A stretch of DNA of 64,000 nucleotides. Source: Tanypteryx hageni. Taxonomy: Eukaryota; Arthropoda; Insecta; Odonata; Petaluridae. The position numbers were made by a program, and so were the translations under genes. The stretch is taken from NCBI GenBank assembly GCA_028673005.1, contig CM054116.1, forward strand, positions 39,374,577 through 39,438,576, written 5' to 3'. Below the pieces are notes generated by a model. It searched no databases. It saw nothing but the letters and a program-made list of their open reading frames with translations, and had not been told where the DNA came from. Positions 1-9,901 of the stretch are shown piece by piece (the first letter of the stretch is position 1; each line of letters opens with the position of its first letter).

Positions 1-574
1 TCGTCGAATTCGTGATATAATTAAAGTTAAATGGTTTACTAACAAGACAAATATATTTTTTTAATCCAGAACCTCCTGCTGGCCACCAATTTTAAAGGCT
101 TATATCCTAACAACGCACAACCTACTATCCCTTTCTCAAGCCTGGAGTAGCCGCTCTTTCTCTAATGCTTTATGCACGCAACAGGGTTTTTGTCCTCTCA
201 TTATCTTATCACCGTTTTCCATCGCAACACGTTATCACACAACGCACCCACATCGTCGCGCTTAAAAAAAAATGCAAACAAAATAAAGAGAAAATTTTCT
301 AATCTCGGCCAACACGAGATCACGTCATTCCGCTTTTTTTTATCCTTTTCTTCAATTCCGGTGTGCAAACTCGCATCACGTTCCCTCCTCCAGCTCCCTC
401 TCCCTCTCATTTCCACCCCATCACAACGTGTTCCATCGCGAGGGAGGAGCGAGAGAGAGCGAGACAGGCGTACTCTATTCAATCTGCCGTTCGTCCTCTG
501 CTACGCCTCGAAACACATCAAAAGGACTCGTCGAGATAGATAGGGATTGAGATGGAGTGGGAAAGAGGGGAGGG

Positions 575-720
575 GAACTTCCTTCCTCCCTCCCTACCTC
601 ATTTGATCACTCACTCCCTCCACCTAGTGTCATTTGTCCACTCCTCCTCCCTACCGCGATTCTCTCCTCTGGACCTCTCATTCTCTCCCTCCCTCTCTTG
701 TTCGTCCCCCCGTCCGCAAT
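575..720. repeat. CT-rich low-complexity tract
   Basis: The + strand is dominated by CCCT/CTCC words. Translations in all three forward frames are Ser/Pro/Leu-rich, which explains the overlapping open frames here. Confidence 0.8.
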
Positions 721-3700
721 GCGGTCAAACTATTGCGGAGTGCCCGGCGATTTGTGTGTCCGTGTAGAAGGAGGAAACGGACGGTTGCGTCTTTGATGAC
801 TCCCTTGCTCCCGCCTCCGCCCCCCTTAATGCTCCCCCTTTTCAACCCCAATCCCCGCTTACCATTCCTCGTTTCTCTTTCCGCTACCTCTCCTGCGCGG
901 ACGGTCCTTGCAGTTGTGTCCGGTCCTGCACAGCCGCTCACGTTCGGAGAGAGAGGAGGAAATATGTATAAAAGGGTGTATGGGGATAGGTAAAATTAAT
1001 TCGAGTGGGGTGGGACTAGGATAGGAGGGCGTGTGCCGATGGGGATTCGTGTATCTCTCTACATATGTAAAAGGTTGGGATACGGGAAGCGTTACTTGTT
1101 TTTGAGTCGGCGTTATGCCGTGCACGTGCCCTTTTCCCCGAAACTGAATGGGCAATATCCTGCTCTTCTTAAGGACGCCGATTTCCTCCGCTCGGTTCGG
1201 TTTTTGATCTGCTTTCGCACGTCCGTAATCTACCAATCTGCTTTTCCATAGACTGAATTCGTCAATGCCTGGGATGTAGGTCAGTATCATTTGCGTGGTT
1301 TATATTTATTCCGCTTTTTGCCTACATGGAGATTATGAATGGTCCTAGATATTTTATTCAGGAGATCGATTCGATAGCATGGCTCTAAATTAGCTATATA
1401 TCGTACCCTACGGTCTCCTTCGTGTTATTTTTACGGTTGATTGTCTAAAATGTGATAAGAGTAGGAAGAGCAACATGCACTGGGTTTAAAGAGCGATGAA
1501 TACCCTTGTTTGCACGGGAATTTCTAATTGTTATACATTATGGCTGGGATTACAAGGTTTGTATCGCGTTAGAGCTATATATTTTTCGGTAAAAAGTTTT
1601 TTTAAATCTTATTTTGGACGACGTAGGCAAATATCAAAGACACGAACTCAATACGTCGCACCCCTTCGTCAGTTTTTTTAAAATCGCTGAAATAAAACTA
1701 ACATATTTGAAACGGTATCCCTATCAAAATTTAAGAGAATGCTTCATATGTTATAGAAATGAATTTGAATTACTTGAATAAAAAACTATTCTTGTTATCA
1801 TCGAAAGTTCTAGTTGCGGAAGCTCAAGTTACAGAGGCTCATCTGCATATACTTTAAATTAATTCCATTCAGTTACCATCCAATAATTAATTTGCTGTTT
1901 CATTTCTTTGTATTCAACTTAATGCTCATTTGATTAATTAAGAATATCGGTTCGTGCTACAAATTCGTTAAATCTTCTTTACGTTAGGCTTAAGTTATAG
2001 ATGAGATAAAGATTTATTCTCCAATATTCTTACATCTCCCTTCATTTAAACCTAGCTTTGGCGTCACAACTACAATAATAGCGCGAAAATTGAAGTTCTT
2101 ATTGGTCTGCACATAAATCGTATGTTGCCATTAGTTCGTACTTCGTTCTTGAGAAATGTAGCCGTATAAGATACTAATTGTCTGCAGACGAGAGCAAGGG
2201 ACTAAAATGCGAAGTTGAAACTACTTGTATTTGGTATGCATGCGTGTTGAACAAAGCTGTGAGGACGTTTCATAGACGCTTAGATGAACGCCGAACGCTG
2301 TTTTGCAGCTGCGGTAACTTCCCCTCACAAAGAGATTACTTCATGATGTTGACTTCGTTAGAATGGCAAAAGCCATTTTATGAAAATTAGTTTCCCTTCA
2401 AAGCGAGTTTCTCCCATATTCCAACTTTCCTCGACTCCTCTCTTGCGCGCTGCACACAATCAAATGACTTCGTGCAGCGCGGAAACGATGGCCTTAGTTA
2501 CATAAACATGGCATCCCCTTCCCCTCTCCTCTTACACGTTCGTTGCCATGCGGTGTCTTTGTGAGCATTGTCCGTCTCCCGTTCTTTTAAAACGTCATAA
2601 TAATCTTCGTCCGTTTCTATCGCAGCTAAATTCTCTTTCAGGGTGACAGAAAACAGGAATATCCCTTTAATGCGAGTGCTTTCGGATGAAACGGACAGAT
2701 AGATGCGAGTCCTCTCGACTATGAAGACCTTTATGGCATCAATACCCGGAAATGGGTTTGCAGCGATTTTTCATTGTCCTCCTTTTCCCCTCTCAATATA
2801 GAACAAACGACTCTTTTGTATATTTTTTCAAGTATAATATTCCGCTCTCCTTTCATCGACAACTATAAATTTGGTTTTCACCGAAAGGAAGGTTTTTGAA
2901 ATTGAAAACTTATTTATTGCTTCCGTCGGGGGTCTGTATAAATTACTGAAATTAACGCCGGACGCTTAAATAAGTTATTCAGGGCATCGTTCGTTGTATT
3001 AAGTTTTCATATTCAAAGAGAGAATAAAATTCTCTGGAAAATTCAACACGTTTTGAGTGCTCAATATTGATGAATTTTTCGTGCGAAAGGTATAGAAAAT
3101 TAATTTAACTGGGTAATCCACAAATGAAATATTTTTAAAATAATTATAGCGAATTTTTTTCAAACAAGTCCCAAACAAATTCTCTATGATTGAATATCGA
3201 ATAAAATCTATTTTTCACATTCGCTATGCATATGTATGTGATTACGAGGAGCATGGATTAAATTGCATTTTGAATGCATTTACAAACGTACAACTCTCTC
3301 AAATAAAATGTTATTTCCTTGGGTTGATTGTTTTTATATTTAATTCGACTGCCTCTGAACAATTGCGTGAAACAGAATTTTATCGCAAACTAATTTCTTT
3401 GCTATTTTGAGCCTTAAATGGAAACATTTTAGCCACTGGAGATTAAAGTGTAATTCTACATGAAAATCGCTCCAAAACACTGTAGCCTATTTCCATTGTA
3501 TGATTAAGTCCACCAATCAGTATACGCGTTTGACGAGCAAATTTAGAATCGTCATAAAATCTTCCCAAGGCGACAGAGGTAGTTGATATAGTTGGTCGTC
3601 CGAATGTCGCTCTTCGTAATCTGGTAAATCCAATTTTCCTTCTCTCTTCCTCTCCACGCGAAAACTCGTTAACCATCAGAAAGTGGACCTATGTCCCCTG

Positions 3701-4624
3701 ACAAATTATATCCACTTGTTTTCCTATAATGCATACGTGCATGTACGTATTTCAACGGGCAAGTGAAATCGCTTAATATGCCGCCAGGCATTGATGTAAT
3801 TGTATATTGGATTTTTTTTGTAGAAGTTGTGAAAATTTTCTAGATTGAGCGAATAATTTGTAATTGTTTATGCAAGAAGTAGCCATAAATCTCATCTAAA
3901 AGAGCGCCGAATTCCTCTAACACTGCGGCGCACAAATTATTTGCGTTATCGATCGAAACTTTCTGCTTTTAATTTTAGCAGACAGTGCTCCGAAAAAGCT
4001 TGCTTCATCAAGCGTCATAACCCTTCTTTCGGAGACCCTTGAACCCTTGAATCCTAAATAGCTGCGAATTGCGAGCGTGTAAAGTGACCATTAGCCCAAT
4101 GGCGCATGGGAAATTTGGCTTCCCTCAAAGAAACAAGGTGGCTGTCCAGAGTTTTTTTTTATTTTATCCGCTTTGCGTCGTCGCAGAAAACGCCGTTCGA
4201 CTCGAAGGCTTTAAACAAGTAATTTTTAAAGGGAAACCTTAAAAAAAACAGACACCCTCCTTCCTCATCCTCCATTTCCCTCGTGGTTTGAACCAACCGC
4301 AAAGCGCCCCAACTCCTTATTCCGCATCCATAACCCTCATCCCTCTCGTTTGACTCACTACGCCTCACTCCTCACATCTCTTACTGCTCTTTGTATTCAG
4401 ATTCTGCCGTCTTCGTAATGCTCACTCCTTTAAATTCTCATTGATTCACCCTCGCCGTGAATTTTCGAACTCTGGCGATAAAGATAAAGCAAAACTTATG
4501 ACAAAAATGACGAATCGTTTTTTTCTCCCGATAGAGATTCGATTAACGTGATTCGCACAAATGACGCGGTACTGCATTATTTCCACTCTCTTCTGCGCAG
4601 TGTTATTCCCTTATAAGGAAATGT

Positions 4625-5660
4625 CCCTATCTACGCCATCATTCTCTCTCGCCCTTACACATTCTTTTGCTTCTCTAATCTCTCCCTTTTCTTTTCGTCT
4701 CTCGCCCTCGTTCTCCTTACATCTTTGTCTTCGAAATCCTTCCTTCCTCCAACGACAAATTCTATCTTTTACCCATTCACCCTCTCTCTCCTTGTACCCT
4801 TTCTCCGTTTCCCTTCCCGGCCCCTTCGCTCATTCTCCTCCGCCTTTCAGAATCTCAGCTTATCATTTTCCTAACCTCTCTCATCTCGCCGAGTACCTCC
4901 GCCCTCCCTTTTAATCCCCTTCTCGGTCTATCTCCCTCTTATCCACGTACCCCCTCCCCCTTTTCATTGTAGCTCCATCTCGTCTCTCGACACAACCGCC
5001 TTGCCCTTCTCTCTCGACTCCACTTGTCCACTCTCCTCTCACCTCCTCCTCCACCAACTCTTCCTCTACCCTTTGAGCTCTCATTTTCCCACCGGTCCTT
5101 GTAGAAACATTCTCCATCTCCCCAATCCAAGTATCCAAACCCTCCTTCAGGCCACTGCGAGAGGTTGTATTTCCACCCGCCGACACAATCTCTTTCCCTC
5201 TCTATTCCTCCCAACTCAGTCATTCTGCTCTCCTTTCTCGTTCTATTTTCCCCCATCCCTGTTACGGCCCTCTCCTGCCCGAGATCTCTCTCCCTCTTTT
5301 CAGACCTCCATATGCCTCTCTTTTGCTCCTTCCTATGACCCTTAATCCATTCCACGCCCTGTCCTCTCTTTTCCGCCGCGAATGCCCTCACCCCTCAGTT
5401 GCAGGGGTTTTCGCCGTGGCCACTACTCTAACATCTTCTTCGTCGTCATATACCACGACAACCTTTCCCCTTCTATTTCCCAGCTCATCTTCACCCTCCC
5501 AAACAGCTCGCCTCTCTCGCCATTCATCTTCTCACCCTCTTCTTTCTCCATCTCCTCCTCCGTATCTATTCTTCTCTCTCGTCTTCTTTTCTCATTTTCC
5601 TGCAAAGTTGTTTATTTTTTCGTCCACTCTTTAAAACTTTTTGTCCTCTTTTTTCCTCGC
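4625..5660. repeat. 1-kb polypyrimidine-biased island
   Basis: About 1 kb of + strand DNA consists mainly of C and T with scattered purines. Open frames on both strands are compositional artefacts: Ser/Leu/Pro on the + strand and Glu/Arg/Gly on the - strand. It is the longest such tract in the first 15 kb. Confidence 0.8.
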
Positions 5661-7014
5661 CCGGCATTCCGTTCATTTTTTCCCCTTTGGGTGAGCGAGA
5701 TGAACGACTGAGAGATAGAGAGAGAGGGAAGGGAAGGTCGTTAGGAGAAACGCAGTGGTAGATTTCGTAAGGCAAATGTTTTTCTCCTCCATTCGTTCGT
5801 CGAAGGCTTCGTGTCTCTTTCTTGTCTTCTCCGACATACTTTCGCTTTATTTCTCGCACGAGTTTTATTCTCTTCCTTTTTAAGTTTTTTACTCTGAAAG
5901 GCTCTTTCTTTCTTTCTTTCCGATCTCTTTAAAATGTCCTTGGACGCAATTTCCATAAAAATATTTTATTCCCGAAATATAAAGACCCTGGTAAAAATAA
6001 ACGTTAAGGGCAAAAGCTCAACACTCACATCTTCTCATTCTTGCGCGGCGGAGAATTTTTTTTCAGCATTTAGAACTACAGGGCACGTATTAATTTGGAC
6101 GATAATGGGTCATGAGGATTGTTCGAATCGATAGAAGTATGGAGACAGAATTATTTGGTGGATTTCTATAAGGCAACGGATTTTAATGATTTGACGTCGA
6201 CGTTTTGGGAAAAATCGCTTTGTGGTTTTAGCCGCCACGGTGATCTTTGTTTATATTTTTAGCCCTGAGATCGGTTGTAATTTTATTTTTTCTGCTTTTA
6301 CTCCACTCTCTGTCCTTTCTTTCTCTCTCCGCCTGAAAAAAGCGTTCTGCCCTTACTAATTGGAAAGCCACCGTGTTCGGAAATAATCTGCTCACGGTAA
6401 TGATTTTCTTATGACGAAGAAGGGCTCAGATTCGTGAAATTTTTTATGTTCGCACCTCGATTGTTTTGATGCTTGGTTTCTTCGAGTCGTTCTTTCGAGA
6501 TCTTTGACGGAATTTTTCTTGGATGGGAGATATTTTGGTTACACGATAATGACTCGAGGAGCGTTCTTTTAAAAATTTTAACGCAAGAGTTGATCGCTGA
6601 GTGTTGTCCACATTTTACATAATTGCTTTCCTGATTTGAATTCGGTGTCATCGTAATTTTGCAGAGGGTTGAAAACCATTCTGTCATAAAGGTTGAGATA
6701 TTATTTCGAAATTTCGGACTTTTTCTTCTTTACATTTCCACCACAAATAAAAGAATTGCTATGAAATGTTCTCTAAAATGCCTCACATGCACTCATTTTT
6801 AAACCTCTCTATTGAAGATTTTTAAATTCAAATGTCCAACTCTTGCCCTGATTCAAACAGAGGACACCCAAGTACCTTGTGATAAGGAACCTTATATCCT
6901 ATCACTGTGAATTTTTCTGTTTTTATTATTTTATTTATTTATTAAAATTTTTAAGTAGCTCATAAGCAGCACTTTACGGCCTCTTATAATGAGCGCAACA
7001 ACGATAAAAAAGAC

Positions 7015-7065
7015 ATACGGCGATACCCTCGGCAGGATTTGAACCCGCTTTCTTTATCATAATAA
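7015..7065 (-). repeat. SINE-like tRNA-derived head (B-box)
   Basis: On the minus strand the sequence reads GCGGGTTCAAATCCTGCC, a good match to the RNA polymerase III B box and T-arm of a tRNA. A clear A box and acceptor stem are not visible, so a SINE remnant is more likely than a functional tRNA gene. Ends are not defined. Confidence 0.3.
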
Positions 7066-7197
7066 ACCTGGTCTATCGTTTTCAATACAAAATAACGTTA
7101 CGCGATTCAAGATGAAATTTTTTAAAAATATATTGCCACCTTGCATTTATCTATAATTCGTGACTGAACACTTATCAATACTGATTTATTTCCACAG

Positions 7198-7320
7198 AAC
7201 ATGCATGTAAGGACTTTCGGTGCACACTTAAGGAGTTCTGTATTGACAACGACCTCGTCTGTGACGACGTAAATCATTGTTCTGATGGGTCGGATGAAGA
7301 AGCAAGCAACAGCTGTACAC
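7198..7320 (+). CDS. gene 1, exon encoding an LDL-receptor class A module
   Basis: Partial gene; this is an internal exon. It follows a pyrimidine-rich acceptor (TTATTTCCACAG) and ends at a GTGAGT donor. It starts with two bases completing a codon and ends with one extra base, so it is a 1-1 phase exon, usual for LDLa modules. The translation holds six cysteines in LDLa order: C-KDFR-C-TLKEF-C-IDNDLV-C-DDVNH-C-SDGSDEEASNS-C. The acidic cluster CSDGSDE is the calcium-binding core of the family. Such modules sit on the extracellular side and bind protein or lipoprotein ligands. The next exon adds a transmembrane helix, giving an LDLa-TM arrangement as in CUB/LDLa proteins (Neto and Culd types). 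A CUB domain cannot be seen here, so the family assignment is open. Confidence 0.88.
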
Positions 7321-7853
7321 GTGAGTTTCGCCCCATCTTTTCAAATCAATCCTGAAAATGTTCTTTGCTTTGGCTTATGAAATCAACATGTTAATTGCAA
7401 ATTCCATTAAATGGGCTAAGATGTAAATGAGAAATATCTTAAATATATTCTATCATAGTTTTCATAATATTCTTCTTCCGTTGTTGACTGTTTAGTTAAT
7501 TTTACATAAAAGAGAAATAAGAAGATAAAAATTAAAGGTGTAGTTAATTTATTGTCACGCACTATATAAAATGTTTACATTGTCCATGCAATTAGTTCTC
7601 CACTATTTATTTGCCTATATTTTGTTAAACTAGGCCGCCATGTAATTTGTGAATTCTTTTTTTATTTACGACGATGTCGCAAGATTATCTTGAATAGTGA
7701 TGCATATTCCTTGCGAATGAATATGGCAATTCATCAAATTCCAAATTAATCTATTCGTTTTATAACCGAAAAGATAATTAACGAAACCTTCCACATATCA
7801 TTCACCCAAATTTTCTTGCGATGTTTTATCAGTATCTTTGCCTCGTCTCTAAG
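7321..7853 (+). other. gene 1 intron between LDLa and transmembrane exons
   Basis: AT-rich, 533 bp, bounded by GTGAGT and CTCTAAG. The acceptor has a short pyrimidine stretch (TTTGCCTCGTCTCTAAG). No other feature was recognised inside. Confidence 0.7.
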
Positions 7854-8081
7854 GCAACGACTCCGGCAGCATCCTGGGGATGAGCGTGCCAGTATTTGCA
7901 GCTGTGGCCGTCGGCACTCTGCTGGCGCTGTGCGCCGCCGTTGCCGCCGTGGTGCTTTGCGTCTGCAGACGCCAGAGGGCGGTGCCCTCCGGCGCTGCAT
8001 CATCCTCCGCAGCTTCTGCGAACGCCCAGTCGCAGCAGCAGCAGCTTCTATCATCCGCCAATTCGACCTCAGCCTATCCTC
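7854..8081 (+). CDS. gene 1, transmembrane and juxtamembrane exon
   Basis: 228-nt exon, 1-1 phase, joining in frame to the LDLa exon (C + GC gives Arg). It begins RNDSGSILG and runs into a hydrophobic stretch from MSVPVFAAVAVG through CAAVAAVVLCVC, about 28 residues, long enough to cross a membrane. RRQR follows immediately, a typical stop-transfer signal, so the N-terminal LDLa side is extracellular and the rest cytoplasmic (type I topology). The tail continues with a Ser/Ala-rich segment and a QSQQQQ run. The donor is C|GTGAGTGG. High GC content compared with its flanks supports coding use. Parallel reading frames in this GC-rich exon are shadows. Confidence 0.85.
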
Positions 8082-8520
8082 GTGAGTGGTGTGGTTTGCC
8101 ATTAGCCCAAAAAAAAAATTGGAGCGAGCGTAACACAAATGATGGCACCCTACGCTTGGTCTATGCGTGAAGCGCCTTCGGAATGATTATAATTAGTTTG
8201 AGTTCCACCCCGCGGAGATTGCTTTTAAGAGCAATTAAACTTCAATTTCATTAATTTCTCATCAAAACGGATTAGTTTACTCCCGGAACTCAACGTAAAA
8301 TCAGCTAACTCCTTATTTACGGCGCTTCGTGCGGTAAATGGGGGCGCAAGACTAATTAAACAAGAGGAAGAAGCCCATATATCAAGGGCTCAGGATTATT
8401 TCATAGTTAAAAATTTTACTTATTTTCAAACCGCTGATAAAATCTAGAACAAGTTCAGTTTAAGGTCGAAAACATGAATTGTTCTAATCGTGTAAGAGTA
8501 TTCATAGAAACTGATATGAC

Positions 8521-8782
8521 CAGTGGTGGATCCAAGGGGGAGGGAGCGATCGCCTCCTCTTGGACGACCCAATTCCCTAAACTTGGCTCATTCTTAAATT
8601 CATTCCGCGCAATATTCCTTGTTTCTACACCGAAGATTAAGACTGTATGACTAAGGAAAGATAGATTCTGATGAGGATAGAGATTTTCAAAATGTATGGT
8701 CATCGGCAGAGGCGGAATCGAGAAGGGGGAGCGGCAATTGGGGCGATCCCCACCCCTTGGGAAGTTTCTGGATCCGCCCTTG
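8521..8782. mobile_element. hAT-type MITE with 8-bp target duplication
   Basis: The element is 262 bp with imperfect terminal inverted repeats: CAGTGGTGGATCCA on the left, and CAAGGGCGGATCCA as the complement of the right end. It is flanked by GATATGAC (8,513-8,520) and GATACGAC (8,783-8,790), an 8-bp duplication matching at 7 of 8 positions. CAG-like ends plus an 8-bp duplication are the hallmark of the hAT superfamily. It has no coding capacity. Confidence 0.75.
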
Positions 8783-9045
8783 GATACGACTCGTGCAACT
8801 GCATAACGACTTAAAAATTTTGGCATGGAATTGAAAATGGAAATCATACACCTTATATTGAAAAAAGAACTTTGTAAATTCCACCGAGTTGTGCCTGACC
8901 TCATTACTGATACATACACCTTATGTTTATTGTTTCTTTTGTACACATTTTTAGCATTATAATGTTATTTTTATTGTGAAAGATGGATATATTTGAGAAA
9001 GCAAAGGCCTCTTAGATTGGGTAAATGCGTTAGGGCTCTGTGACC

Positions 9046-9326
9046 TTATGCCGGGTCTAGACAAAGTCGACAAAACAGCAACTGTGTCGTTTTCGCCAAA
9101 ACTACGACTAGTTTTTGCAATTGTGTCGAAATTACGGCGACTCGCGAGTTTTTACGAACGGTTTGTCTCACGTAGAGGCGGAAACAAAAAAAGTCGCAGT
9201 TATGTCGCAAACGACAAAGTTGCCGATTAGGATTAATTAGCATTAACCTAGAAAATTCTATTTCCGTTTCTAATTTATTTATTTGGACTATGATTAATGT
9301 TATTTTACGTTTCCCACCCGGTATAA
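9046..9326. mobile_element. TA-flanked inverted-repeat MITE
   Basis: TTATGCCGGGT at the left is matched by ACCCGGTATAA at the right (10 of 11 as inverted repeats), consistent with a TA duplication and an inverted repeat TRCCGGGT. Inside are several degenerate copies of a motif like CAACTGTGTCG. The superfamily (mariner-like or other) is not settled. A minus-strand open frame across it is not protein-like. Confidence 0.5.
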
Positions 9327-9652
9327 TGACCAACTAGTGACATTGAACTGCATACGTAATATCACTGGATATTGTAGTTTTTACAAAACTTATATTTAAA
9401 ATATTATATTTAAAACGTACATGCGAGCAAACTTAATCAGCCCAAATGCTTTCCTCGGTGCTAATATACATTCCATTTTGATCAAACCACAGCAGGGTTT
9501 CGCTACGAAATATTTTCGCCAGAGGAACCAATAAAAAGGGATGCATAAAATTGACTATCGTGCATTATCCCTCTTAAACGACTAACTTATATTCGGAGGT
9601 GTATAAATAGAAAAAAAATCACTGCAACTTGTTGTTCCTTTGTTTTCCGCAG

Positions 9653-9901
9653 TCCATCAGATTCGCGGGTGGAACGGGAGCGGGACAGGTACATTGGGCG
9701 GAGTAGGAATGGGAGTAATGGCGGGAGGCGGGACTATGGTGGGGGCCGGCGGCGGAACTACACAAGTTCCGTTCCCAGGCGCCACAAGAGTATTCCCGCC
9801 GGGAAACCTGCTTCTCCCTGCGGGCCAGGTCATCGGGTACTGCAGCGGCTTCCGGGCCCACCTCTGCTGCCTGGCAAAGTGAGGAGTTCGGGTTCGGACA
9901 G
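9653..9901 (+). CDS. gene 1, cytoplasmic-tail exon with two acceptors and two open frames
   Basis: Two AGs lie 8 nt apart after a pyrimidine tract (CCGCAG before 9,653 and CATCAG before 9,661). The donor is ACAG|GTGAGT after 9,901. From the phase-1 end of the transmembrane exon, the 9,661 acceptor gives a frame open through the whole exon: Arg/Gly-rich (RVERERDRYIGRSRN, then RRDYGGGRRRNY), later a Pro-rich part (GPPLLPGK), ending in SSGSD at phase 2. The 9,653 acceptor gives a Gly-rich frame (HQIRGWNGSGTG) that stops at TGA 9,880-9,882. I favour the 9,661 frame because it is open to the donor and leads into the next exon with a plausible acidic/Ser ending. Both may be used. The exon is GC-rich inside an AT-rich intron context. 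No domain is recognised. Confidence 0.6.

Larger units (their letters stand above)
1..7197. other. non-coding DNA upstream of the LDLa exon, probably intron of gene 1
   Basis: No exon could be supported in this stretch. The open frames present (up to about 120 codons near 172-543) lie in CT-rich DNA, have low-complexity Ser/Pro/Leu-rich translations and lack flanking splice signals that would join in frame to the LDLa exon. Because the first recognisable exon of gene 1 starts mid-protein with a good acceptor, at least one upstream exon must exist. It is either left of the window or too short to see here. AT-rich DNA alternates with two CT-rich islands. Confidence 0.5.
8082..9652 (+). other. 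gene 1 intron with two MITEs
   Basis: About 1.6 kb from the GTGAGT donor to the TTTTCCGCAG acceptor. It contains a hAT-type MITE (8,521-8,782) and a TA-flanked inverted-repeat element (9,046-9,326). The remainder is AT-rich with nothing recognised. Confidence 0.65.
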
